Source of the DNA: Flavobacterium sp. TR2
GTDB taxonomy: Bacteria > Bacteroidota > Bacteroidia > Flavobacteriales > Flavobacteriaceae
DNA length: 64,000 nt
Direction of reading: 5' to 3'
Assembly: GCF_025252405.1 (NCBI RefSeq)
Contig: NZ_CP104307.1
Location: 1,674,001 to 1,738,000 of the forward strand
The notes below the pieces were generated by a model that worked only from the letters and a program-made list of their open reading frames with translations, was not told where the DNA came from and ran no database searches. The translations under genes were made by a program, and so were the position numbers. Shown here piece by piece: positions 1 through 6,794 of this stretch (positions are counted from its first letter, which is position 1; each line of letters opens with the position of its first letter).

Positions 1-108
1 CTAGACGAAAAGAAAAGCAATGTCGCACACAAAGCCCCAAACCTATATTCTTTTGATAAAGAAAAATACGATGAAATTCTTAAAAATGGGCTGAATCAGG
101 GGTGGTAA
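1..108 (+). CDS. C-terminal end of an unidentified protein (partial)
   Basis: An open frame enters from the left edge and stops at TAA 106-108, giving the last 35 residues of a protein that ends in GLNQGW. Codon use looks coding and the next gene starts 30 bases later on the same strand, so the two could be co-transcribed. The fragment is too short for me to name a family. It could also be a chance open frame, although its position directly before a same-strand gene argues against that. Confidence 0.5.
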   Translation, partial: LDEKKSNVAHKAPNLYSFDKEKYDEILKNGLNQGW

Positions 109-138
109 ATGTAAGTTTTAATCTTTAAAAATGATATT

Positions 139-456
139 ATGGTTTCAATTGAAGAATTTAGAAAATTAGCAATGTCATTTCCAGATGCAACAGAAGAACC
201 TCATTTTGAGAAAAACTCTTTTCGCATTAAAAAGAAGATTTTTGCCACTTTTGACAAAAAAAATGATCATGCCGTTTTAAAATTAACTGAAATCGATCAG
301 TCGGTCTTTTGTGCGTCTAGCGAAAAGATTTTTTATCCAATTCCAAACAAATGGGGAAAACAAGGCTGGACAATTGTCGAGCTGTCAAGAGTAAGACCTG
401 AAATGTTTGAAGATGCTTTAATTCGCTCGTACGAAAATGTGGCTTCTAAAAAGTAA
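139..456 (+). CDS. MmcQ/YjbR-family protein
   Basis: A protein of 105 residues with the usual size and layout of the MmcQ/YjbR family, a small CyaY-like fold sometimes described as DNA-binding. The N-terminal SIEEFRKLAMSFPDATEEPHF segment and the later GKQGWTIVELSRV segment match the family pattern. It starts at ATG 139 shortly after the preceding stop. Its biochemical role is not established. It ends only 5 bases before the end of the convergent AlkB gene, with no obvious terminator between them. Confidence 0.8.
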   Translation: MVSIEEFRKLAMSFPDATEEPHFEKNSFRIKKKIFATFDKKNDHAVLKLTEIDQSVFCASSEKIFYPIPNKWGKQGWTIVELSRVRPEMFEDALIRSYENVASKK

Positions 457-461
457 TCGTT

Positions 462-1070
462 CTATCTCACAATAGTTCTAAAAGTCAAGTTAACCCTTGG
501 CTTTTGAGTAGTCTTTGTTGGAGGAAGACGATGAAGCCAGTGGGTTTGCGTTTCATCTTTCATCACGAGCAAGCTTCCATGTTCCAAAATCAGAGAAACC
601 GTTTCTTTTGATTCTTTATGCTTGAAGGCAAATTTTCGTTCGGCACCAAAACTCACAGATCCGATTGCGCCATTTTTCTTTAAATCTTTTTCGGCATCGC
701 TATGCCAAGCCATTCCTTCTTCTCCGGTATGATATAAGTTCAGCAGACAGGAATTGAAAGTTTCTCCCGTTTTTTCTTCAATGATTTTTTTTAACTCTAA
801 AAGTTCGGGAGTCCAAGGCAAAGCTTTTTTGGTAGTATTCGAATACGTGTATTCAAATTCCTGATCGCCGTACCACGCGACTTTTCTTTTGGTTAGGATT
901 AATTTCCCAAAGATGACGGCTTCATCATTTTTCCATTCGATTGTGTTTAATAAAATATCACGATAGAAATCAGCTTGCTGTCTAGAAAATAATTTTCCGT
1001 AATAATGCACCGTTCCATCTTTTGGAAGCAGATTAGTTGTTTCGTCTATTTGAGGGTTAAATAAGTCCAT
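462..1070 (-). CDS. alkB: AlkB-type alpha-ketoglutarate-dependent dioxygenase
   Basis: A 202-residue Fe(II)/2-oxoglutarate dioxygenase of the AlkB family, which removes methyl groups from N1-methyladenine and N3-methylcytosine in DNA by oxidation. The iron ligands are visible: H123 and D125 in the AWHSDAE segment and a distal His near 180 in HWLHRLP. The RVNLTFR signature follows, with R192 for 2-oxoglutarate and the closing Arg 198. The length is like ALKBH2-type proteins. Its start overlaps the end of the upstream Ada zinc-domain gene by 14 bases, so the two are translated from one message. With the AraC-MGMT gene and a second 2OG oxygenase nearby, this forms an alkylation-repair cluster. 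Confidence 0.93.
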   Translation of the reverse strand: MDLFNPQIDETTNLLPKDGTVHYYGKLFSRQQADFYRDILLNTIEWKNDEAVIFGKLILTKRKVAWYGDQEFEYTYSNTTKKALPWTPELLELKKIIEEKTGETFNSCLLNLYHTGEEGMAWHSDAEKDLKKNGAIGSVSFGAERKFAFKHKESKETVSLILEHGSLLVMKDETQTHWLHRLPPTKTTQKPRVNLTFRTIVR

Positions 1071-1302
1071 TTTTCCATTTTTGATATTCCAATTTCATAC
1101 AATGTCCGCAAGGTCTGAAGCCGTTTTGTTTTGCTTCTTTTTCAGAAGAAAAAAAGACGCGATTCTCTCGTTTCATTCTTTTTCCCGAAGAACATTGAAG
1201 CGTTCCGTAGATTTTTAATTTTTGGTTGCCACCGAAACAAATTTCGCCTTTTTTAATTTTATTTCGAAGATCCGAATCGGTTATTTTATTGTGTTGAAGC
1301 AT
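1057..1302 (-). CDS. stand-alone Ada-type zinc-binding domain protein
   Basis: An 81-residue protein that corresponds to only the N-terminal metal-binding domain of Ada (Ada_Zn_binding). In E. coli Ada this domain takes a methyl group from phosphotriesters onto a zinc-bound Cys. Four cysteines fit the ligand pattern: C22 (ICFGG), C37 (LQCSSGKR), C65 and C68 (RPCGHC). SGKRMKR and the VFF..EKEA..NGFRPC stretch are typical. The domain is separate here, while the AraC and methyltransferase parts sit in another gene at 3377-4219. The 3' end overlaps alkB. Whether it repairs phosphotriesters or only senses methylation is inference. Confidence 0.85.
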   Translation of the reverse strand: MLQHNKITDSDLRNKIKKGEICFGGNQKLKIYGTLQCSSGKRMKRENRVFFSSEKEAKQNGFRPCGHCMKLEYQKWKNGLI

Positions 1303-1323
1303 TTGTTTTTTTTAGATTTTTTT

Positions 1324-1766
1324 ATGGTAGAGACGCACTGCGGCGTTTACGCAAAGATTGGTTTTTAATTTGCCACAGATTAAAAGAATTATTATTAAAA
1401 ATCTGTTTAAATCTACGGTATCTGTGAGGAAAATGCCTTTACAGATTTGCGTCAGACGCACTGCAGTGCGTCTCTACAGATATGCGATGGTTCCGAAACC
1501 TTTGATCCTCTAAACCTTTGCACCTTTTTTTCTTAATTTTATGGTAGAGACGCACTGCAGCGTCTATGCAAAGATTGGTTTTTAATTTGCCACAGATTAA
1601 AAGAATTATTATTAAAAGTCTGTTTAAATCTACGGTATCTGTGAGGAAAATGCCTTTACAGATTTGCGTTACGTAGACGCACTGCAGTGCGTCTCTACAG
1701 ATATGCGATGGTTCAAAACCTTTGATCCTCTGAACCTCTGAACCTTTGCACCTTTGTACCTTAATT
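1324..1766. repeat. 217-bp tandem direct repeat, two copies
   Basis: This fills the 458-bp gap between the Ada zinc-domain gene and the next oxygenase gene. Copy 1 starts with ATGGTAGAGACGCACTG at 1324 and copy 2 with the same word at 1541, a period of 217 bp, with only scattered differences. Each copy contains the palindrome AGACGCACTGCAGTGCGTCT (1454-1473 and 1675-1694) and ends with a run of AAGG/GAGG-type short units read on the minus strand. No coding potential is visible. The second copy ends at the stop codon of the downstream gene. Confidence 0.9.
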
Positions 1767-2465
1767 TAATGCATCATGAAAAATGATTCCCAGCGTATAT
1801 CTTTCGCCCGAATGCACTTCGCTCACGCCATGTTTCATATTCACACGATAATAACCTTTAGTGCCTTTTACAGGTCTGAAATTGGTCGTAAAAACAAGAA
1901 TATCTCCCTTTTTGGGTTTCAAAACAATCGCTTTAGATTGCGCTCTTGGCGTTTGTTGGGTAAGAACAAATTCGCCGCCTGTAAAATCTTCGTCAGGTTC
2001 TGAAAGAAAAAGCACAATTTGAAGAGGAAAGTAAACATCGCCATACAAATCCTGATGCAAAGTATTAAAACCGCTTTTGCCATATTTTAGAATTAAAACT
2101 GTAGCTTTCAGTTGATTATTGTCGTGGCATTGTTTTAATAGTTCTTGATGCTGGTTCGGAAAAACGGTATTAATATTTAGAGCTTTCATCCAGGAATTGG
2201 CAATCGGTGCCAATTTGGGATAGATTGCAGATCTAATGTTCTGAATTAAATCTGGAAGCGGATAATCAAAATATTTGTATTCGCCTAAACCAAATCGGTA
2301 GCGTTCCATTACAACCGTTTTTCTGTATAAATCGGGATTTGGATAATTGGCTTTTAAAGATTCACATTCTTCGTTGCTTAGCATATTCTCAAGAACAGCA
2401 AATCCGTTTTCGTGCATTAATTCCGTTATGTTTTCCCAGTTTAAAGATTCTATATTTGTTTTCAT
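1761..2465 (-). CDS. 2OG-Fe(II) oxygenase
   Basis: A 234-residue 2-oxoglutarate/Fe(II) oxygenase, different from AlkB. The iron ligands H137 and D139 lie in LHQDLYGD, the distal H212 is in MKHGV, and R222 in GERYTLG is placed to bind 2-oxoglutarate. The FTGGEF motif is typical of prolyl-4-hydroxylase-like folds. The gene overlaps the upstream SDR by 4 bases (start and stop share TGATG), so the pair is an operon. Its position between AlkB and the Ada-like gene suggests a role in the alkylation response, but the substrate cannot be read from the sequence. Confidence 0.88.
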   Translation of the reverse strand: MKTNIESLNWENITELMHENGFAVLENMLSNEECESLKANYPNPDLYRKTVVMERYRFGLGEYKYFDYPLPDLIQNIRSAIYPKLAPIANSWMKALNINTVFPNQHQELLKQCHDNNQLKATVLILKYGKSGFNTLHQDLYGDVYFPLQIVLFLSEPDEDFTGGEFVLTQQTPRAQSKAIVLKPKKGDILVFTTNFRPVKGTKGYYRVNMKHGVSEVHSGERYTLGIIFHDALN

Positions 2466-3217
2466 GATTTTGTTTTTGATAGGCCGCCGTCAACTCTTAT
2501 CTCAATTCCGTGAATGTAAGAAGCATCATCTGAGGCTAGAAAAAGTGCTGTTTTAGCAATTTCAGATGCTTCTCCAAAACGTTGAAATGGCAGGGTAGGA
2601 GTAACAGCATCAATTGTATTTTGAATATTTTCCTGGCTCATGCCTGTATTATTAAAAATATTTGTGGCAATATAACCCGGGCTGATTCCGTTTACACGTA
2701 TTTTTTTTGAAGTGCATTCGGCAGCAAAAGTTTTGATAAAAGACTGAACCGCAGCTTTTGCCGCTGTATAAATTGACATATTGGGCTGGCCGATATCTGT
2801 TAAAAAAGTAGTATTTAAAATAATCGAGCTCCCTTCTGGCATTAATGGCAAAATCTGCTGTACGGTAAAAAAAGTTCCTTTGACCAGCATATCAAAAACC
2901 TCATTAAATTCTTCGATTGTTACGTTTTCAATAGAATTGAACTTTCCGTATCCAGCATTTACAAACAAAACATCTATCTTGCTGGTATGCTTTTTTATTT
3001 GATTTTGAAGTTCGAAAATATCTGATAATTGCCCGGCATTTGATACGATTCCGAATGCATTTTTTCCTAATTCCCCAACAGCTTTATTTACCGTTTTTTC
3101 ACTGCGTCCCGTAATAATTACTTTTGCGCCATTATTGATAAATTCTTGAGCAGTTGCAAATCCCATTCCGTTGGTGCCCCCTGTAATAAAAGCAGTTTTG
3201 TTTTGTAATTTTTCCAT
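2462..3217 (-). CDS. SDR-family oxidoreductase
   Basis: A 251-residue classical short-chain dehydrogenase/reductase. The nucleotide-binding TGGTNGMG lies at residues 12-19, NAG at 87-89, and the catalytic YTAAK at Y150/K154. The usual catalytic Ser position is taken by Thr (NTTFLTD). It is the first gene of a two-gene operon with the 2OG-Fe(II) oxygenase, overlapping by 4 bases. Its upstream region carries the same 16-bp motif as the Ada-like gene at the same distance, so it probably belongs to the same regulon. The substrate is unknown. Confidence 0.9.
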   Translation of the reverse strand: MEKLQNKTAFITGGTNGMGFATAQEFINNGAKVIITGRSEKTVNKAVGELGKNAFGIVSNAGQLSDIFELQNQIKKHTSKIDVLFVNAGYGKFNSIENVTIEEFNEVFDMLVKGTFFTVQQILPLMPEGSSIILNTTFLTDIGQPNMSIYTAAKAAVQSFIKTFAAECTSKKIRVNGISPGYIATNIFNNTGMSQENIQNTIDAVTPTLPFQRFGEASEIAKTALFLASDDASYIHGIEIRVDGGLSKTKS

Positions 3218-3236
3218 TTCTTATGATTTTAGAATG

Positions 3237-3279
3237 CAAAGTTTCTAAAATCGGAAAGGGTAAAAAATCCGAAACTTGC
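3237..3279 (-). promoter_or_regulatory. promoter and shared operator motif upstream of the SDR operon
   Basis: Read on the minus strand, GCAAGTTTCGGATTTT (3264-3279) is followed by a TTTG-ending -7-like box (CTTTG, plus-strand CAAAG 3237-3241) with 27 bases between the two left edges. The identical 16-mer with the identical 27-base offset occurs upstream of the Ada-like gene. The distance to the start codon is 46 bases here and 47 bases there. Confidence 0.6.
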
Positions 3280-3305
3280 GGTTTTGGGATTAGTTTTTAG
3301 ACACA

Positions 3306-3363
3306 AATTCACGAATTAAACTAATTCTATTCGCATAGATTTAAAAAATAATTCGTGAATTAG
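3306..3363. repeat. inverted repeat between the SDR and Ada-like genes
   Basis: AATTCACGAATTA near 3307-3319 is the reverse complement of TAATTCGTGAATT near 3349-3362, so this gap can form a long hairpin with an AT-rich loop. It lies directly after the stop of the Ada-like gene and could help end its transcript, but it lacks the GC-rich stem and clean T-run of a strong terminator. It looks more like one of the many dispersed palindromic repeats in this window. Confidence 0.55.
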
Positions 3364-3376
3364 TGGTTAAAAAAAA

Positions 3377-4219
3377 TTAAAGATTGATGTGCGCGCCTTC
3401 CCAGCCAATTATTGCTGTTTTTCGGGTATTTCCCCACATATAGCCTCCAAATGTTCCAGAAGATTGAATCACGCGATGGCACGGAATTAAAAAGGCAACA
3501 GGATTGCTGCCAATTGCAGTTCCTACAGCTCGGGAAGCGTTTGGTTTTTGAATTTGTTGTGCAATAGAACCATAAGTGGAAAGCTGTCCCATCGGGATTT
3601 TTAATAAAGCTTCCCAAACTTTCAGCTGAAAATCGGTTCCTTTTAAATGCAGTTTGATTTCAGATAATTTACTCCAATCGTTTTGGAAAATAAATAGTGC
3701 ATTTTGCTGCGATAAATCTAGCTTTTTCGAGAATTGAGCATTTGGGAATTTATCTTTTAGGGCAATAAACCCTGCTGCTTCGTCTTCGGCAAAAGCCATA
3801 AAACAAACACCTTTTGAGGTAGATGCAACGATAATATTTCCAAATGGGCTTTCGGCAAAGCTGTAGTTGATCGCTAGATTTTTTCCGCCGTTTTTATATT
3901 CTGCTGGAGTCATTCCTTCAATATTTACGAATAAATCGTGAAGGCGGCTTGTTCCGGATAGTCCTGTTTCAAAAGCGGTTTCAGAAACGGTTGCCTGATT
4001 TTCTTTCAGTAATTTTTTGGCGTGCTCGATGCTTGTGTATTGTAAAAACTTCTTCGGACTTGTTCCTGCCCATTCGCTAAAAAGCCTCTGAAAGTGAAAC
4101 GGGCTTAAATGTACTTTCTCTGCAACCTCATCCAGATTAGGCTGATCTTTAAAATTTGCTTTGATATAATCTATGGCTTCGGCAATACGATTATAATTAA
4201 TGGTTTCCTGTGTGTTCAT
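3377..4219 (-). CDS. ada: AraC HTH - methylated-DNA-cysteine methyltransferase (Ada without its zinc domain)
   Basis: A 280-residue protein with an AraC-type helix-turn-helix region (about residues 10-110; HLSPFHFQRLFSEWAGTSPKKF) followed by an O6-alkylguanine-DNA methyltransferase (about 118-280). The acceptor cysteine is C247 in PCHRV, and STYGSIA and ASRAVGTAI are family motifs. E. coli Ada has an extra N-terminal zinc domain that senses phosphotriester methylation; here it is absent and a stand-alone version lies 2 kb downstream. The protein probably repairs O6-methylguanine and regulates alkylation genes. A 16-bp motif shared with the SDR promoter lies upstream. Confidence 0.93.
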   Translation of the reverse strand: MNTQETINYNRIAEAIDYIKANFKDQPNLDEVAEKVHLSPFHFQRLFSEWAGTSPKKFLQYTSIEHAKKLLKENQATVSETAFETGLSGTSRLHDLFVNIEGMTPAEYKNGGKNLAINYSFAESPFGNIIVASTSKGVCFMAFAEDEAAGFIALKDKFPNAQFSKKLDLSQQNALFIFQNDWSKLSEIKLHLKGTDFQLKVWEALLKIPMGQLSTYGSIAQQIQKPNASRAVGTAIGSNPVAFLIPCHRVIQSSGTFGGYMWGNTRKTAIIGWEGAHINL

Positions 4220-4239
4220 TTTCTTTCCATTTTATAATA

Positions 4240-4282
4240 CAAAGATCGATTGGTTTTGGCAGGTATAAAATCCGAAACTTGC
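4240..4282 (-). promoter_or_regulatory. promoter and shared operator motif upstream of the Ada-like gene
   Basis: On the minus strand GCAAGTTTCGGATTTT (4267-4282) precedes a -7-like GATCTTTG (CAAAG 4240-4244 on the plus strand). The spacing equals that of the SDR promoter. An AraC-type activator site just upstream of the -7 box would fit autoregulation by the AraC-MGMT protein. This is inference from two matching sites. Confidence 0.6.
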
Positions 4283-4295
4283 TTTGTTTTTTTGT

Positions 4296-4370
4296 TTCAA
4301 GTTTCAGGTTTAACGTTTCACGTTCCAACTTAACTTGAAACTTGAAACTTGAAACTTGAAACTTGAAACA
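4296..4370. repeat. heptameric (ACTTGAA)n repeat with an inverted partner
   Basis: From about 4332 the heptamer ACTTGAA is repeated four to five times. Just before it, from 4296, run related units in the opposite orientation (TTTCAAG, TTTCAGG), so the whole block can fold back on itself. Related heptad blocks occur at 25928-25970 and, weakly, near 31857. No gene overlaps it. Confidence 0.8.
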
Positions 4371-4377
4371 AAATTTT

Positions 4378-4839
4378 TTACAATTCTTTTTCCATCTTAA
4401 AATTAATTAATTCAACACCCAAACGAATATTTTTTTGCTCGGCTTTTGCAGTAAAACCTTTTTTTTCAAAAAATGGTTTTGCAGTGATGCTGATGTCTGA
4501 AGTTATAATTTTTGAATGATGCTTTTTAGCCTCGATTTCCAATTCATTTAAAATTTTATCTGCAATTCCTTGTCTTTGGAAATCTTTGTGAATGTAAAAG
4601 AAATCAATATAGTTTCCGTCTTTTAAGGTTCCGAATCCAGTAATTTGATTTTCAATAATGGCTAATAAAACAAATTGTTTTTCGATAACTTCAATCCATC
4701 GTTCTTTGTTTTTAACGCCAGAAATCCAAGCTTCGATTTGTTCTGGAGTATAATCGCTTTTACAAATAGATTGAATGGTTTCGGCATACATTTTTTGCAT
4801 TTCAGTAAGATTTGAAAGTGTGGCTCTACGGATGTTCAT
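4378..4839 (-). CDS. GNAT-family N-acetyltransferase
   Basis: A 153-residue protein of the Gcn5-related acetyltransferase fold, which transfers acetyl from acetyl-CoA to an amine. The acetyl-CoA loop QRQGIADKIL (R/Q-x-x-G-x-A type) lies near residues 93-102, preceded by the strand IDFFYIHKDF. The C-terminal FFEKKGF motif is typical. The acceptor cannot be predicted. It is a single-gene unit between the Ada-like gene and the Fic gene. Confidence 0.88.
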   Translation of the reverse strand: MNIRRATLSNLTEMQKMYAETIQSICKSDYTPEQIEAWISGVKNKERWIEVIEKQFVLLAIIENQITGFGTLKDGNYIDFFYIHKDFQRQGIADKILNELEIEAKKHHSKIITSDISITAKPFFEKKGFTAKAEQKNIRLGVELINFKMEKEL

Positions 4840-4865
4840 CTTTTATGATATTGGCTGATGAAATA

Positions 4866-5825
4866 TTAAGATTTAATTAAAGTATATTTGGCAGTGTTTT
4901 GATTTCCTGTAATCTCAAAAAGTTTGAGTTTCAATCCTTTTTTTAAATCACGGCTTGCAGTAGCTGGCGAAATATCTTTAAAAACGTGCATATAATCTTT
5001 TCTGGTAAATTCTTTAATTCCAAGAGAATGGAAGTATTCTAGTCTGTCAATGTCTTTTATTATTCTATTATCGTAATTAAGTAGATTTTCTAATGATTTA
5101 TTTATCACATCTAGCATATACTCAATAAAATAAGTTGATTTACCGCTGCTGTCACTCATAGCTAAAGATTTGTAATAACTATCCTGTGTTTTACTTATCA
5201 ATGTCTCAAAAGGTAAAAATTCGAAAACAGGATATTCTTCCATCAGAATAATGGTTTGCCACAATCTTCCCATTCTTCCGTTTCCATCTAGAAAAGGATG
5301 AATGAATTCCATCTCATAATGGAAGACACAGCTTTTTATTAAAGTTAGTTCATCTTTATTTTTTAAATACTCAAATAAATCATTCATTAAAAAAGGAACA
5401 TTCTCGTAAGGAGGAGCTATGTGCGCAACCTTTGTTCCCTTCACAATTCCCACTCCTTGTTTTCGATATTTTCCAGCATCTAGAATTAGGTCTTTCATCA
5501 ATAATTGATGGGCACTTAGAAAGCTTTTAGAAGAAGTCGATTTATATTTCTCTAAATCATCATAAACTCTAATTGCATTTAAGACTTCTAGTACATCTTT
5601 TTGAGGACCAATTACTCTTTTATTTTCAATTAATGCAGTTATTTGTTCTTCTGATAAAGTGTTCCCTTCAATTTGTAATGAAGAATGTATCGTTTTAATT
5701 CTATTCTGTTTTCTTAGTTTTGGAGACTGTTTGTCAAGGTATACGGCATTTAAGGCTCCAATTTTTTCAGAAATGGAACTTATTAGTTTTAATATGTTAG
5801 GTGTGATGTCATAAGGAGGTTTCAT
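4866..5825 (-). CDS. Fic-family protein with inhibitory helix and winged-helix domain
   Basis: A 319-residue Fic protein; this family mostly transfers AMP to a target hydroxyl. The complete catalytic motif HPFLDGNGRMGR lies at residues 176-187. The N-terminal SLQIEG (49-54) fits the (S/T)xxxE(G/N) inhibitory motif of class II Fic proteins, so activity is expected to be self-restrained. The C-terminus (about 268-300; EFTRKDYMHVF..SPATASRDLKKG) reads as a winged helix. I start at ATG 5823-5825 rather than the in-frame TTG at 5849, because the eight codons between them consist of a perfect palindrome that looks like an operator. Self-repression is likely. Confidence 0.9.
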   Translation of the reverse strand: MKPPYDITPNILKLISSISEKIGALNAVYLDKQSPKLRKQNRIKTIHSSLQIEGNTLSEEQITALIENKRVIGPQKDVLEVLNAIRVYDDLEKYKSTSSKSFLSAHQLLMKDLILDAGKYRKQGVGIVKGTKVAHIAPPYENVPFLMNDLFEYLKNKDELTLIKSCVFHYEMEFIHPFLDGNGRMGRLWQTIILMEEYPVFEFLPFETLISKTQDSYYKSLAMSDSSGKSTYFIEYMLDVINKSLENLLNYDNRIIKDIDRLEYFHSLGIKEFTRKDYMHVFKDISPATASRDLKKGLKLKLFEITGNQNTAKYTLIKS

Positions 5826-5848
5826 GATAGTATCATTTGATACTATCA
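5825..5848. promoter_or_regulatory. perfect palindrome at the fic start codon, putative operator
   Basis: Arms TGATAGTATCA (5825-5835) and TGATACTATCA (5838-5848) are exact reverse complements around a 2-base centre. Each arm is itself a palindrome about its middle base. The site abuts and shares a base with the Fic start codon and would cover the ribosome binding region. The winged-helix domain of the Fic protein is the obvious candidate to bind it. Confidence 0.75.
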
Positions 5849-5866
5849 AAAATAATATTTTTTGAT

Positions 5867-6199
5867 TTAATGCGCTACGGTTTTAGAAAAAACATTAATT
5901 ACAACAACCCCAATTATGATTAAAGCTAAGCCAATGATAGCTGGTAAATCGGGAATTTCTTTGAAGAAAATAGCGCCAATTATCGTGATTAAAACGATGC
6001 CGACCCCAGACCAGATTGCATAGGCAAAACCAACGGGAATGGTTCTAATGGCAAAACTTAAACAATAAAATGCACCGCAATAGCCAATAATAGTAATGAT
6101 GCTTGGGATGAGTTTGGTGAATTCTTCAGACTTTTTTAATGCTGAGGTGGCAATGATTTCGAAAACAATAGCAATAAATAGGAATAAAAAATTTTTCAT
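5867..6199 (-). CDS. SMR-family multidrug/guanidinium exporter
   Basis: A 110-residue protein with four membrane helices and the membrane-embedded glutamate in FEIIATSALKKSE (E14 equivalent), characteristic of small multidrug resistance transporters. PVGFAYAIWSGVG in the second to third helix is the family signature. Members work as antiparallel dimers that exchange protons for cationic drugs or guanidinium compounds. It lies just upstream of the Fic gene on the same strand, with only about 40 bases between them. Which of the EmrE-like or Gdx-like subgroups it belongs to is not certain. Confidence 0.9.
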   Translation of the reverse strand: MKNFLFLFIAIVFEIIATSALKKSEEFTKLIPSIITIIGYCGAFYCLSFAIRTIPVGFAYAIWSGVGIVLITIIGAIFFKEIPDLPAIIGLALIIIGVVVINVFSKTVAH

Positions 6200-6251
6200 G
6201 ATTTCTGTTTTTTACAAAGTTAAGTTTTGTGCCAGACGGGAAGTAATTTAT

Positions 6252-6536
6252 TTATCGAATATGAATTTCTGTTTCATTGTTTTTTACCTCATTATAACAA
6301 TCCATGCATAACATTTTAAAATCGGCTCTGGCTTGAAAAACATCTGTCCACTCTTCACCATTGTCGAGAAGCCATTGTTCGCATTCTCCACACCAAGCAA
6401 TTTGAGGAAGATCTTCTTCGGCTTCTGAATAGTAAAAGCCTACTTTTTCTTTTGAATCTATTGCCATTGCAATGTGAATGCAGCCAAAAGTCATTTCTTT
6501 TGTACCATGTATTTCGCATAAAACTTTTTCGATCAT
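6252..6536 (-). CDS. small Cys/His-rich protein, probable metal binder
   Basis: A 94-residue protein I do not recognise. It has C7-x2-H10, C19-x-H21, C49-x2-C52 and C77-x2-C80, which suggests two zinc-binding knuckles. The rest is acidic and soluble, with no signal peptide. It starts at ATG 6534-6536 and is followed on the same strand by the SMR gene after 52 bases. No function is proposed beyond likely metal binding. Confidence 0.7.
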   Translation of the reverse strand: MIEKVLCEIHGTKEMTFGCIHIAMAIDSKEKVGFYYSEAEEDLPQIAWCGECEQWLLDNGEEWTDVFQARADFKMLCMDCYNEVKNNETEIHIR

Positions 6537-6635
6537 AATTTTCTTTTGCCTTTTTATAAGTTAAGAGTTTTCAAATTTAAATTTATAATTTTTGGAGTCA
6601 TAAATAATAATGCTTTTTATGATTTCTGGTTTGCG

Positions 6636-6732
6636 TGAGGGATAGGAGCTAGCTACCGAAGTAGCGCGGATAGCCCGACATGATTTAAGAAAAGGCCTAA
6701 TGCAGGCAAAGCATATTAGGCCTTTTCTTAAA
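6636..6732 (+). repeat. structured dispersed element A
   Basis: This lies in the 258-bp gap between the Cys/His-rich gene and the patatin gene. It reads GATAGGAGC, then the hairpin GCTAC-CGAA-GTAGC, then GCGGATAGCCCGACA, followed by a long hairpin with arms around AAGAAAAGGCCTAATG (6687-6702) and its partner near 6712-6731. A related arrangement occurs on the other strand at 10746-10822. It looks like a structured RNA or mobile repeat rather than a gene. Confidence 0.6.
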
Positions 6733-6794
6733 TTATGGCACGTCCAGATTAATTTTAGATTTCTGATATGCGATTTTAGATTTGACTATTTCTT

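Noticed and set aside
1489..1505. TCCGAAACCTTTG in repeat copy 1 as a further copy of the shared Ada/SDR operator
   Set aside because: Only the 8-base core matches, the spacing to a gene start is different (about 190 bases), and the second repeat copy lacks it.
3360..3617. Minus-strand frame overlapping the Ada-like gene's 3' end
   Set aside because: It is another frame of the methyltransferase domain, with no start context and no family match.
5826..5849. TTG start of the Fic gene at 5849
   Set aside because: The eight added codons are exactly the perfect palindrome, which is better explained as an operator. ATG 5823-5825 gives a normal N-terminus.
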